A stretch of 64,000 nucleotides of DNA from PHAA01 sp963665865 (GTDB taxonomy: Bacteria; Bacillota; Syntrophomonadia; Syntrophomonadales; Syntrophomonadaceae): the NCBI GenBank assembly GCA_963665865.2, contig CAXXWF010000001.1:1922001-1986000 (forward strand), read 5' to 3'. The number at the start of each line of letters is the position of its first letter. The stretch's first letter is position 1. This document shows, piece after piece, positions 23,967 to 32,850 of the stretch. The translations under genes and the position numbers were made by a program. The notes under the pieces were generated by a model, which did not search any database, had not been told where the DNA came from, and saw nothing but the letters and a program-made list of their open reading frames with translations.

Positions 23967-25087
23967 TATTTGAACCACTCCTTGAAATATCCTGTTATCA
24001 ATATGTCATTCGTAAACCTCATTAGGTCTACAGATGTTAATGTGAGCGCGTCTCTCATATGTTCAATCCCCTGGCCGCTGATCGGTGAGGGGGCCAAACG
24101 GCCACCAATTATTTTGGGGGCGACAAACCAGTAGACTTTATCTATCAAACGGTGTTCCAGTAAATAAGCATTAATTTGGCCCCCGCCTTCAATAAGAAGG
24201 CTGCATATCCCCATTTTTCCCAATAGAGCAATCACTTCTTCAAGTGGTATTAGATCTGGATCGCAGTTTAATCCATATATCTCGATCCCCATACTTTCCA
24301 ATTGAAGCATTTTGGCTGAATCAGCCCGGTCTGAGCAAAAAACCAAGCTTCTTTGCTGATTAGCTGTCTTACCGATGTTGCTCGCAGGAGATATCTCCAG
24401 ATCACCGTCAATTATGATTCGTATCGGGTTGCGAATATTTTCCGTTTCTAATCGGGTATTAAGCATGGGATCATCTTTAAGTACCGTACCAATTCCGACC
24501 AGAATGGCATCGTAAACATTCCTCAATTTATGTACATATTGACGCGCATCATCACCGGTTATCCATTTGGAATCCCCACTATACGCAGCTATTTTACCGT
24601 CCAGAGTCATAGCCGTCTTTAGCGCTATGAACGGAAGTCCGGTCTGAATATATTTAAAAAATACTTCATTTAAACGTGAAGCCGGTTTCTCCAGCACCCC
24701 AACCTCAACTTCAATGCCCGCTTCCCTTAGCCTTTCCATTCCCCTACCGGCTACCTGTGGATTAGGATCAAGAGTGGCAATTACAGTTCGCTTAATTCCT
24801 GATTTGATAACAGCATCAGCACAGGGCGGAGTTCTCCCGAAATGGCTGCAGGGTTCCAGGGTAACATATAGAGTTGACCCAACAGCTTGTCCGCCGGCCT
24901 CATTCAAAGCATGAACTTCGGCATGGGGAGTACCTGCTTGATGATGATAGCCTTCACCAACTATTTGACCTTCTTTTACGATAACTGCCCCCACCATTGG
25001 ATTGGGATTAGTTCTACCTAAGGCCAGCGCCGCTAGATCCAGGGCTTTTTGCATAAACACTTTATCTTCTTCAATGATAATAACCAA
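23966..25087 (-). CDS. ribD: Bifunctional pyrimidine deaminase / reductase
   Basis: 373 residues. The N-terminal deaminase has zinc ligands in TPHAEVHAL and EPCSHFGRTPPC. The C-terminal reductase starts near residue 150 (PFIALKTAMTLDGKIA, WITGDDARQYVH, LIEGGGQINAYLL). It catalyses steps 2 and 3 of riboflavin synthesis. The frame opens with TTG close to an AGAGGG site; an ATG 11 codons in (25054) is an alternative start. First gene of the operon, about 130 bases after the FMN riboswitch. Confidence 0.95.
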   Translation of the reverse strand: MVIIIEEDKVFMQKALDLAALALGRTNPNPMVGAVIVKEGQIVGEGYHHQAGTPHAEVHALNEAGGQAVGSTLYVTLEPCSHFGRTPPCADAVIKSGIKRTVIATLDPNPQVAGRGMERLREAGIEVEVGVLEKPASRLNEVFFKYIQTGLPFIALKTAMTLDGKIAAYSGDSKWITGDDARQYVHKLRNVYDAILVGIGTVLKDDPMLNTRLETENIRNPIRIIIDGDLEISPASNIGKTANQQRSLVFCSDRADSAKMLQLESMGIEIYGLNCDPDLIPLEEVIALLGKMGICSLLIEGGGQINAYLLEHRLIDKVYWFVAPKIIGGRLAPSPISGQGIEHMRDALTLTSVDLMRFTNDILITGYFKEWFK

Positions 25088-25130
25088 TCACCCTCTATAA
25101 GAAAACTTATGCAGCCTGATACTGCCATTA

Positions 25131-25160
25131 AAAAAACCCCGGCTAACTGTCGGGGTTTTT
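25131..25160 (-). terminator. Riboswitch-linked intrinsic terminator
   Basis: Minus strand AACCCCGACAGTTAGCCGGGGTT followed by TTTTT, between the FMN aptamer and ribD. It fits a transcription-attenuation switch in which FMN binding favours this hairpin. Confidence 0.85.
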
Positions 25161-25216
25161 AGGAAAAACGAGCACAAATCAGAGCATGCGAATCTATGCT
25201 AGACGCATACCTATGG

Positions 25217-25327
25217 CCCTTCTTCTCCTATCCAGACTATACTGTCGGCCTCGGAATTTCACCGAATCCTGCCCAAAGGCTCGCGGGCTATACCGCCGAT
25301 AGGGAATTGCACCCATCCCCGAAGAAA
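25217..25327 (-). promoter_or_regulatory. FMN riboswitch (RFN element)
   Basis: Read on the minus strand, the conserved RFN blocks appear in order: TTCGGGGATGGGTGCAATTC, GGCGGTATAGCCCGCGAGCC, GCAGGATTCGGTGAAATTC and CGACAGTATAGTCTGGATAG with GAGAAGAAGGGCC closing the pairing. It controls the ribD-ribE-ribBA-ribH operon; the terminator at 25131-25160 is its expression platform. Confidence 0.97.
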
Positions 25328-25352
25328 GGAAATTGTATATGAAATTTAAATA

Positions 25353-25381
25353 ATATTAGCATCAACCGTCTTTTAGGTCAA
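25353..25381 (-). promoter_or_regulatory. Promoter of the rib operon
   Basis: Minus strand TTGACC (25381-25376), 17-base spacer, TAATAT (25358-25353), about 25 bases before the aptamer. Confidence 0.75.
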
Positions 25382-25403
25382 TAGCAAGTCGTTAGTTGTG
25401 TTG

Positions 25404-25772
25404 TTAGTTGGTTTTACCGCTTATTGTCTCTTCTATAAGCTGTTTTACCTCAGTTGTCATTATTCCGCCCGCAAACTTGGGCTGTCCATTGATAAGGGTA
25501 ACTGGATAAGGATAACCCATCTGCAGGACTTGTTTCATTACGGGATAATTATCAAGTCCGACCTGGTCTACATCGACATATTTAACTTCCACTTTATCTC
25601 CATAAACTTGTTTAAGTTCATCTGTCATCTTGGTTGTTAAGTCAGCAAAATCCATAGCTGATCCACAGCTTTCTTCTGACGAGCAACCGCCTGAACAACA
25701 GCTGCAACCTCCGGTATTAACTTGAGTTCCCTGAAGTACTTCTACTAAGATTGATTTATTTTCTTCTGGCAT
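25404..25772 (-). CDS. Cys-rich thioredoxin-like protein (YuzD/DUF1462-like)
   Basis: 122 residues. The N-terminus has a cysteine cluster, GGCSCCSGGCSSEESCG (about residues 21-37), inserted after a strand. The rest resembles DUF1462/YuzD-type thioredoxin folds: VEVKYVDVDQVGLDNYP and YPYPVTLINGQPKFAGG. The cluster could bind metal or form disulfides; the family assignment is by pattern only. GAGGAG lies seven bases before the ATG. A promoter with a palindrome across its spacer lies upstream (25807-25835), suggesting repression by a dimeric regulator. Confidence 0.7.
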   Translation of the reverse strand: MPEENKSILVEVLQGTQVNTGGCSCCSGGCSSEESCGSAMDFADLTTKMTDELKQVYGDKVEVKYVDVDQVGLDNYPVMKQVLQMGYPYPVTLINGQPKFAGGIMTTEVKQLIEETISGKTN

Positions 25773-25806
25773 GAAGATTCTCCTCTCATAACAATTTTCT
25801 TGATTT

Positions 25807-25835
25807 ATTATATATTCACCTGTAATTAAGGTGAA
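25807..25835 (-). promoter_or_regulatory. Promoter with operator-like palindrome
   Basis: Minus strand TTCACC (25835-25830), 17-base spacer, TATAAT (25812-25807). The palindrome TTCACCT-TAATTAC-AGGTGAA (25835-25815) covers the -35 box and most of the spacer, where a bound repressor would block RNA polymerase. The regulator is not in the immediate neighbourhood. Confidence 0.65.
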
Positions 25836-25939
25836 GATACACCAGTTCTATCGATTGGTACGGCATATATGATATATTTTTACCGATTCACTCCAAACGA
25901 TACCTTAAACATTTACCTTTGTTCAAGCTTGTAATTTGA

Positions 25940-26461
25940 TTATATTTTTTGGGGTTCAGGGTAATCAACACCAAAGGTGTCGACAGTAACCTTTTTCATG
26001 CGCTGATCTTCCTGAGGCCGATCGCTGCGGTTGCGAGGCACATTCACTATCATATCGGCCGTGTCCATTCCTTCCGTTACCTTGCCGAAAGCAGCGTATT
26101 GCCCGTCTAAATGCGCCGCGTCTGTTGTCATTATGAAAAACTGCGATCCGGCTGAATCAGGCAGGCCGCTTCGAGCCATCGATATTACTCCACGTGCATG
26201 CCTTAAATTATTGGCACAGCCGTTTTGAGAGAATTCACCTTTAATGCCGTAACCGGGTCCGCCCATGCCCGTTCCCTGAGGGTCTCCGCCCTGAATCATA
26301 AAACCAGGTATTACTCGATGAAAAACAGTCCCATCATAAAATCCCTGTTTGACCAAATGTATAAAGTTGTTGACTGTATTAGGCGCAATTTCGGGACAGA
26401 GTTCTACCAGTATTTTATTACCGTTTTCCATTTCTATTGTAACTATGGGAGCTTGGCTCAT
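25940..26461 (-). CDS. ppiB: Cyclophilin-type peptidyl-prolyl isomerase
   Basis: 173 residues, cytosolic (no signal peptide). Conserved catalytic segments are FHRVIPGFMIQGGDPQGTG (active-site Arg/Phe), GVISMAR, DSAGSQFFI and HLDGQYAAFGKV. It speeds cis-trans isomerisation of Xaa-Pro bonds. AAGGAAG lies about six bases before the ATG. Probably a single-gene unit. Confidence 0.95.
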   Translation of the reverse strand: MSQAPIVTIEMENGNKILVELCPEIAPNTVNNFIHLVKQGFYDGTVFHRVIPGFMIQGGDPQGTGMGGPGYGIKGEFSQNGCANNLRHARGVISMARSGLPDSAGSQFFIMTTDAAHLDGQYAAFGKVTEGMDTADMIVNVPRNRSDRPQEDQRMKKVTVDTFGVDYPEPQKI

Positions 26462-26761
26462 CGCAATCTTCCTTTCTTATTGCAGGATATTCACCCTAAT
26501 AAATCTCTATATAAGAAATGGCTTCTTATATACTCTTAAAATTCTACTAATTTAGTATGCCTTTGTCTATTAATTTTCATTAATAAGGATTCTTATATCA
26601 ATTTAATAAATCAAACGATTGACATCCACCGCAAATGCATTTATAATTCATAAGCTACTACACGTTAAATTTGTATAATAGCACACTTTATATTCTTTGT
26701 CAAGTTTTATTATGGCAAATTGTTTTGTGTGGTAAATTTAAAAGCAAGGTGTGATAACAGA
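26462..26761. other. Divergent intergenic region between ppiB and 26762 gene
   Basis: No gene. It holds the exact-consensus promoter at 26619-26647 and an inverted repeat TATAAGAA/TTCTTATA near 26512-26533 that could be an operator or a weak hairpin for ppiB. Confidence 0.5.
26619..26647 (+). promoter_or_regulatory. Exact-consensus sigma-A promoter
   Basis: TTGACA (26619-26624), exactly 17 bases, TATAAT (26642-26647). It lies about 115 bases before the start of the DUF6323-like gene and would drive that gene pair. Confidence 0.85.
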
Positions 26762-27217
26762 ATGGGGTTTCTCGACATTCGTAGTATAACGAGCATTTCG
26801 CCATATATTTCTATTGATGAATTGCTGAAGACCAATGACGAATCCTCTAAATATGGATTATTGTTATCCTCCCAAGATGCTCTTGAACTTATCGAAGCAA
26901 GAAATCTAACCATCCAAAACTACGGTAGAGTAGAAATGGGAATAGATGTAGTAAAGCATATAATATCCGAATTTTGCAGTTCCCCTTACATTAATGCTCA
27001 GGATTATACCTCCACATTGAATGAGCTCGTAGATATTTTCTACTATATGAAAAATGAAACCGCAGACAGAATTGGCGACAGTGAATTAATAGGTCTCATG
27101 AAAATTTATTTTAATAATTCCTGCCGTGGATCAACTGATCTTCTTAAGAATAGAGAGCTTGCACTGATTGCCAGTATTTTAAAAAAGTCATGGGACTACG
27201 CTGGGGGTGTTGATTAG
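26762..27217 (+). CDS. DUF6323-like protein
   Basis: 151 residues from the ATG at 26762 (AAGGTG about 11 bases upstream). Helical, soluble and acidic. I recognise it by pattern as DUF6323-like: LLLSSQDALELIEARN, RVEMGIDVVKHIISEFCSSPYI, LVDIFYYMKNE and LIGLMKIYFNNSCRGSTDLL. No enzymatic motif. The stop overlaps the GTG start of the next gene by one base (27217), so the two are translationally coupled, as is usual for this pair in Clostridia to my knowledge. Function unknown. Confidence 0.75.
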   Translation: MGFLDIRSITSISPYISIDELLKTNDESSKYGLLLSSQDALELIEARNLTIQNYGRVEMGIDVVKHIISEFCSSPYINAQDYTSTLNELVDIFYYMKNETADRIGDSELIGLMKIYFNNSCRGSTDLLKNRELALIASILKKSWDYAGGVD

Positions 27218-28641
27218 TGGTGGAAAGCAACACAAGTATCGAAAAAAGTATTGTACTCAGGCAGGCATATATTGATTGTGAACACTATACTCTCTCTTTG
27301 CTGCAGGAAGGCAGCTATGCCGGTCTTATTGACGAATCAGGTCTGACTCGTATTCAGACTGAAATCATGTCTCTATTGAAAGAGACTTTAATTAAATATA
27401 CCCACGGCGAAAGTACCTCGGTTAAATCAGAAATAGCCGAGAGTATTTTAACATCTATCCTTTACTCGGTTGATGCCCAGTTAATAGCTCTTTCTCCCGA
27501 AGATGCCTTGAATTATCTACGAATAAACGATGTGAAGAGAATTTACCAAAAAGGTCTAGATCTCATAACCTCATGTTTTGATGAAACAAAAATACTATAT
27601 AGAAATATCGCTAATAATAAGCTTAATGTGGAACTCTACGCCTATAATTCCACTATTGATGAGGCATTACCCGAGTTTTTTGCCCACTACGATCCCCTAT
27701 ACAGTGCCCAGAAAACTTGGGCACTGATGGACTATCCCCTGCTTTACAGCGATCTAAAAGGCAGCGGTATATACTTCATTAAGCAATACCTTGAAAATTT
27801 GGCAATAGAAGAACACTTCTGCAGCCTGTTTGATCCTGAGGCTGTTGATAATCTATTATACAACTACGGCAAGGTTTATCGTATTGATTATAGAGAAACT
27901 TTAATTAACATATTGGAGATCTTGCTCACCAATTCTATTTTCTCGGTATTATCAGGCAATAGGGCCCTTGATTTGCGTATTACCACCCATCAATATACAC
28001 TGCTGCAGGAGAAATTTAAGGATTTAGATAATGGACTTTGTACGTCTATTATCAGCAAAGCAATTAATACCTTATTGGAAGAGCTCCATATCGATGCTCC
28101 TAAGATATGTGATTATATCAAAACATACCAAGCTTTGTTGATGCCGAGGTTTTTTTCTGCCCTTGAAAATGGCAATTTAATGAATATTATCATTATTTCT
28201 AGAGATAAAGACCAACCCCTGGACATCCGCTGGGATGAAGGCAATAAGCTAAATGATGAAGATTTCAGACTTTTGGTGGAGCAAATACTGGAATGCACTG
28301 CCGGAACAGAAAAAGCGGCCATAATAAATTCAAGCATTAACTCTTTAGGCGACTTCATTGATGTGCTGGAAGCTGATTGTTTGTTTGATACAGAATATAC
28401 AGACCTGTTTACGACCCTCGGGGACATGGAATTGTCTATCCTGATGCGCATAGTCTTCGCTGAGGAATTGAGAGTTGGCGGGATAGGTAATCTAGGGACA
28501 ATTATTGATGAGAAACAGCTGGAAATACCCTGGCAGATTGAATATTCCGTTTTTCTAAATGGATTGACCCCAGCGCGAATAAGAGCGATAGAGTATTTTA
28601 TTCCCGCAGCGCTGCAGACTAATAAACCTTCAATATATTGA
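27217..28641 (+). CDS. DUF6179-like protein
   Basis: 474 residues, GTG start overlapping the previous stop, with GGGGGTG seven bases upstream. Almost all helical and acidic, without membrane segments or signal peptide. Internal pattern: SIVLRQAYIDCEHYTLSLLQEGS near the start, SILYSVDAQLIALSPEDALNYL, FFAHYDPLYSAQKTWALMDYPL and a C-terminal DFRLLVEQILECTAGTEKAAII. Assigned as DUF6179-like by pattern and by its partner. It probably forms a complex with the upstream protein. Role unknown. Confidence 0.72.
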   Translation: MVESNTSIEKSIVLRQAYIDCEHYTLSLLQEGSYAGLIDESGLTRIQTEIMSLLKETLIKYTHGESTSVKSEIAESILTSILYSVDAQLIALSPEDALNYLRINDVKRIYQKGLDLITSCFDETKILYRNIANNKLNVELYAYNSTIDEALPEFFAHYDPLYSAQKTWALMDYPLLYSDLKGSGIYFIKQYLENLAIEEHFCSLFDPEAVDNLLYNYGKVYRIDYRETLINILEILLTNSIFSVLSGNRALDLRITTHQYTLLQEKFKDLDNGLCTSIISKAINTLLEELHIDAPKICDYIKTYQALLMPRFFSALENGNLMNIIIISRDKDQPLDIRWDEGNKLNDEDFRLLVEQILECTAGTEKAAIINSSINSLGDFIDVLEADCLFDTEYTDLFTTLGDMELSILMRIVFAEELRVGGIGNLGTIIDEKQLEIPWQIEYSVFLNGLTPARIRAIEYFIPAALQTNKPSIY

Positions 28642-28654
28642 TACTAATTCCTAA

Positions 28655-28707
28655 GACTGCCTCATTCTAATTCTCTCCTATTGTCACCTCCAGTACTTGA
28701 GGCAGTC
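28655..28707 (+). terminator. Long-loop hairpin after the gene pair
   Basis: GACTGCCTCA (28655-28664) pairs exactly with TGAGGCAGTC (28698-28707); AACTTTTC follows. The loop is 33 bases, so termination is plausible but not certain. Confidence 0.5.
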
Positions 28708-28785
28708 AACTTTTCACCTACGTTATCCCCTTACGGTTGAATCCTAATATGGTGTAATATTAGATAAAAATTGAGGTGCAATATT

Positions 28786-29352
28786 ATGATTAAAGACCTA
28801 ATTGTAAAGAACAGATCCTATAGAAGATTCTATCAAGAAAGAACAGTTGAAATGTGCACATTACGGGAACTAATAGATTTAGCTAGATTATCCCCTTCAG
28901 GCTTCAACCGCCAGGGTTTAAAGTACATATTGTCAAACACCGAGACCTTAAACAATCAAATTAATGACTGTTTAACGTGGGCAGGCTATTGCAAAGGCTG
29001 GATAAGTCCCAAAGATGGTGAAAAGCCAGGTGCTTTTATAGTCATGCTCCGAGATACTTCTCTGGGAGCATGCTTAGTTCAGGATCAGGGTTTTGCCGGG
29101 CAAAGTATCTTATTGGGTGCAGTTGAAAAGGGTCTAGGTGGTTGCTATATTGTAAATATTAAAAAGGAGATGTTAACCCGGGTTCTTAATTTAGACGACA
29201 AGTATGAGATAGAAGCTGTAATTGCTATCGGTTTTCCTAAGGAAGAAGTAGTTATTGAGCCTTTGGCTGATTCCGGCGACGTTAAGTACTGGAGAGATGA
29301 TAATCAAGTTCACCACGTTCCCAAAAGATCTCTGGATGAGATAATTTTGTAA
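28786..29352 (+). CDS. Nitroreductase-family flavoprotein
   Basis: 188 residues from the ATG at 28786 (GAGG ten bases upstream); the TTG five codons earlier overlaps that site. Nitroreductase pattern: KNRSYRRFYQE (FMN phosphate contact), LARLSPSGFNRQGLKY, GFAGQSILLGAVEKGLGGCYI and VIAIGFPKEE. It would use FMN and NAD(P)H to reduce nitro, quinone or similar compounds. The partial Cys content (CLTWAGYC) is not a ferredoxin site. Single gene before carB. Confidence 0.88.
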   Translation: MIKDLIVKNRSYRRFYQERTVEMCTLRELIDLARLSPSGFNRQGLKYILSNTETLNNQINDCLTWAGYCKGWISPKDGEKPGAFIVMLRDTSLGACLVQDQGFAGQSILLGAVEKGLGGCYIVNIKKEMLTRVLNLDDKYEIEAVIAIGFPKEEVVIEPLADSGDVKYWRDDNQVHHVPKRSLDEIIL

Positions 29353-29515
29353 AATACAGTTAACTCAGCCTCCCTGATGAATCGCATCCTTGCAAGTATA
29401 CATGGTAAGTGCTCAACCAATTTTAGATAATGTGATAAAATGAACAGTTGAGAGCACTTATTTGGCAATGCAGCTTTGTATATTTGTTCTCTAATTTAAA
29501 ATTGGGGGGAAGAAT

Positions 29516-32500
29516 ATGCCACAACGGAGTGACATCAACAAAATCCTCATTATTGGCTCAGGCCCAATTGTGATTGGACAGGCTTGCGAATTTGATTATT
29601 CCGGTACCCAGGCCTGCAAAGCACTACGAAAGTTGGGTTATCAGATTGTTTTAGTTAATTCTAATCCCGCTACAATTATGACCGACCCGGGAATCGCAGA
29701 TGTAACCTATATTGAACCGCTAAACTTGAAAAGCCTGACCGATATAATTGCTAAAGAAAAGCCTGACGCCCTGCTACCTAATTTAGGAGGCCAGTCAGGC
29801 TTAAATCTGAGTTCGGAGCTGTACAAGGCTGGAGTTTTGGATAAATACGGAGTCAAAGTCATTGGAGTACAGATCGATGCCATCGAACGCGGCGAAGACC
29901 GTATCGCTTTCAAGGATACTATGAATCGTCTGGGCATTGAAATGCCCAACAGCAAACCGGCTTACTCTGTTGAGGAAGCAGAAATAATTGCGCAGGAACT
30001 GGGCTATCCAGTAGTCATCCGCCCTGCTTACACCATGGGCGGCACAGGCGGTGGTCTCGTTTATAATGTTGAAGAGTTAAGGATAGTTGCTAATCGCGGC
30101 ATAGCCGCCAGCCTGGTGGGACAAATTCTGGTGGAAGAATCAGTACTAGGCTGGGAAGAACTTGAGCTGGAAGTCGTGCGTGACGCCAAGAATCAGAAAA
30201 TTACGGTTTGTTTCATCGAAAATATTGATGCCATGGGTGTCCATACCGGCGATTCCTTCTGTGCTGCTCCCATGCTCACCATTAGTCCTGAGCTGCAGCA
30301 AAGGCTGCAGAAATACTCCTACGACGTTGTTGATGCTATAGAAGTAGTTGGCGGAACGAATGTCCAGTTTGCCCACGATCCCAAAACGGGTCGAGTTGTT
30401 ATTATTGAGATAAATCCGCGCACTTCCCGCTCCTCCGCCCTGGCATCAAAAGCCACCGGTTTCCCCATCGCCATGGTTTCTACCATGCTGGCTGCTGGTT
30501 TGACTCTCGACGAAATTCCTTATTGGCGGGACGGTACCCTGGACAAGTACACCCCTTCGGGTGATTATGTGGTTATTAAATTCTCCCGCTGGGCCTTTGA
30601 AAAATTCCCCGGTTCCATCGATAAATTAGGCACCCAGATGCGGGCCGTGGGAGAAGTAATGAGTATTGGCAAAAACTATAAAGAAGCCTTTCAAAAGGCA
30701 ATTCGCTCCCTGGAAATCAATCGCTGGGGCCTCGGGTTTGCCAAGGATTTCAACCAACTTACTCTGGATGAACTGCTGGCAATGTTGGCAGAGCCTTCGA
30801 GTGAACGTCAGTTCATAATGTATGAGGCTTTACGCAAAGGGGCAGACATTGAGCAATTGTACCAATTGACCTACATCAAACCATGGTTTATTGGGCAAAT
30901 GAAAGAATTGGTTGCGCTGGAGGAAGAGATACTTAAGTATAAAGGTAAGCAACTGCCAGATCATCTGCTAATCCAGGCTAAGAAAGATGGTTTTGCTGAT
31001 CGTTATTTAGCAATGCTGCTCAGTCTTTCCGAAGCAGATATCCGTCAGCGCCGAACCGCTCTGGGGATAGTAGAAGGCTGGGAAGCCGTACCGGTAAGCG
31101 GAGTTGAAAATGCATCCTACTATTTCTCTACCTACAATGCACCCGATCAAACTACCGTAAGTGACCGTCCCAAAGTGTTGATTCTAGGCGGCGGCCCCAA
31201 CCGCATCGGGCAGGGAATTGAATTTGACTACTGCTGTGTGCATACCGCCTTTGCCCTGCACGATTTAGGCTATGAGACAGTAATGGTTAACTGCAATCCC
31301 GAAACTGTTTCCACCGACTATGATACATCTGACAAGCTATACTTTGAACCACTGACGGTAGAAGATGTTCTAAGTATATACGAGAAAGAAAAGCCGTTGG
31401 GAGTAATCGTTCAGTTTGGGGGGCAGACTCCCCTAAATATCGCTGCAGAACTGTCTAAAGCCGGCGTTAAAATTTTAGGCACCACTCCTGAAACAATTGA
31501 CCTGGCCGAAGACCGCGACCGTTTCCGCAAAATCATGGAGAAGCTTAATATTCCCATGCCGGAATCGGGTATGGCGGTTAATCTGAAGGAAGCCCTGGAA
31601 ATTGCAGAGCGGATTGGCTATCCTCTAATGGTTCGGCCATCATATGTTCTAGGTGGTCGGGGCATGGAAGTAGTCCATGATGAAGAAATGCTGCGCCAGT
31701 ATCTGGCAGCCGCGGTAGGAGTCACTCCCGAAAGACCGATTCTGATCGATAGATTTCTCAGTAACGCTATTGAAGCAGAAGCAGACGCCATTGCCGATGG
31801 AAACGACGCTTTTGTGCCAACTGTAATGGAGCATATCGAATTAGCTGGTATCCACTCGGGCGACTCAGCCTGTGTTATTCCGCCGATCAGCATCCCTCCC
31901 CAACATATTGCAACCATTGTGGAATACACCAAGAAGATTGCTAAAGAACTTAACGTCATTGGTCTGATGAATATGCAGTATGCTATTGCCGATGATCGGG
32001 TTTATGTCTTGGAAGCCAATCCGCGGGCTTCCCGAACCGTTCCTCTGGTGTCTAAAGTCTGTAATATCTCAATGGCGCGGATTGCCACCGAGATAATGAT
32101 GGCAGCAAATGATGCTAAAAAATACTCCATGAGTAGTATTGCCGCCAAAAATATTCCGCATTTTGGAGTCAAGGAAGCCGTCTTCCCGTTCAATATGTTC
32201 CCAGAAGTAGATCCTGTCTTAGGACCCGAGATGCGTTCGACCGGTGAGGTTTTAGGAATTGCTGATTCGTTTGGACTGGCTTACTTCAAAGCCCAAGAAG
32301 CCACTCAGTCTTCCCTGCCCACAGCCGGAACGGTCTTGATCAGTGTCAATGATCAGGATAAACCAGCCGCCCTGGAAACTGCCCGGGAATTTACCGCTAT
32401 TGGGTTTAAAATCAAGGCTACCGCAGGAACCTGTATATATCTCCAAGATAATGGGATTATATGTGAAGATATTAAGAAACTGTTTGAAGGCCGTCCTAAT

Positions 32501-32746
32501 ATAGTGGATGCTATTACCAATAAGGAGATAAACCTGGTGATCAATACTGCGTCCGGAAAACGCAGCAAAAATGATGATTCTTATATACGCAAAACAGCTA
32601 TTAAATATAAAGTTCCCTATCTTACAACTATGGCAGCTGCCCTAGCCAGCGCCAAAGGAATCGCTGCCTATAAAGAGAATCATTCTCCTGAATCCAAGTT
32701 GAAATCTTTACAGGAATATCACGCTGACATTACCAAACAGAACTAA
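29516..32746 (+). CDS. carB: Carbamoyl-phosphate synthase large subunit
   Basis: 1076 residues, full length. Two homologous ATP-grasp halves: the first with ILIIGSGPIVIGQACEFDYS and PTYTMGGTGG-type loop (RPAYTMGGTGGGLVYN), the second with VLILGGGPNRIGQGIEFDY and RPSYVLGGRGMEVV; a methylglyoxal-synthase-like allosteric domain ends the protein. It makes carbamoyl phosphate for arginine and pyrimidines with the CarA glutaminase. GGGGGGAAGA precedes the ATG. carA is not in the window and the gene looks monocistronic, which is unusual. Confidence 0.97.
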   Translation: MPQRSDINKILIIGSGPIVIGQACEFDYSGTQACKALRKLGYQIVLVNSNPATIMTDPGIADVTYIEPLNLKSLTDIIAKEKPDALLPNLGGQSGLNLSSELYKAGVLDKYGVKVIGVQIDAIERGEDRIAFKDTMNRLGIEMPNSKPAYSVEEAEIIAQELGYPVVIRPAYTMGGTGGGLVYNVEELRIVANRGIAASLVGQILVEESVLGWEELELEVVRDAKNQKITVCFIENIDAMGVHTGDSFCAAPMLTISPELQQRLQKYSYDVVDAIEVVGGTNVQFAHDPKTGRVVIIEINPRTSRSSALASKATGFPIAMVSTMLAAGLTLDEIPYWRDGTLDKYTPSGDYVVIKFSRWAFEKFPGSIDKLGTQMRAVGEVMSIGKNYKEAFQKAIRSLEINRWGLGFAKDFNQLTLDELLAMLAEPSSERQFIMYEALRKGADIEQLYQLTYIKPWFIGQMKELVALEEEILKYKGKQLPDHLLIQAKKDGFADRYLAMLLSLSEADIRQRRTALGIVEGWEAVPVSGVENASYYFSTYNAPDQTTVSDRPKVLILGGGPNRIGQGIEFDYCCVHTAFALHDLGYETVMVNCNPETVSTDYDTSDKLYFEPLTVEDVLSIYEKEKPLGVIVQFGGQTPLNIAAELSKAGVKILGTTPETIDLAEDRDRFRKIMEKLNIPMPESGMAVNLKEALEIAERIGYPLMVRPSYVLGGRGMEVVHDEEMLRQYLAAAVGVTPERPILIDRFLSNAIEAEADAIADGNDAFVPTVMEHIELAGIHSGDSACVIPPISIPPQHIATIVEYTKKIAKELNVIGLMNMQYAIADDRVYVLEANPRASRTVPLVSKVCNISMARIATEIMMAANDAKKYSMSSIAAKNIPHFGVKEAVFPFNMFPEVDPVLGPEMRSTGEVLGIADSFGLAYFKAQEATQSSLPTAGTVLISVNDQDKPAALETAREFTAIGFKIKATAGTCIYLQDNGIICEDIKKLFEGRPNIVDAITNKEINLVINTASGKRSKNDDSYIRKTAIKYKVPYLTTMAAALASAKGIAAYKENHSPESKLKSLQEYHADITKQN

Positions 32747-32774
32747 AGAACTGAACTAATAAAATGTTTGCAAC

Positions 32775-32831
32775 CGAAGGGGACGTTTCGTTGGCCATGT
32801 ATATGTCATGGCCAACGAAACGTCCCCTTCG
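32775..32831. repeat. Perfect 25-bp inverted repeat between convergent genes
   Basis: Arms 32775-32799 and 32807-32831 are exact reverse complements with a 7-nt loop (TATATGT). Both contain GGGGACGTTTCG or its complement, similar to the ACAAGGGGACGG repeat family. No good T-tract follows; it may still terminate carB and the convergent 32851 gene. Confidence 0.9.
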
Positions 32832-32850
32832 CACTTCCTATCTTTCAAAT

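Noticed and set aside
29353..29515. Attenuator or T-box before carB
   Set aside because: No T-box motif, no convincing antiterminator/terminator pair seen.
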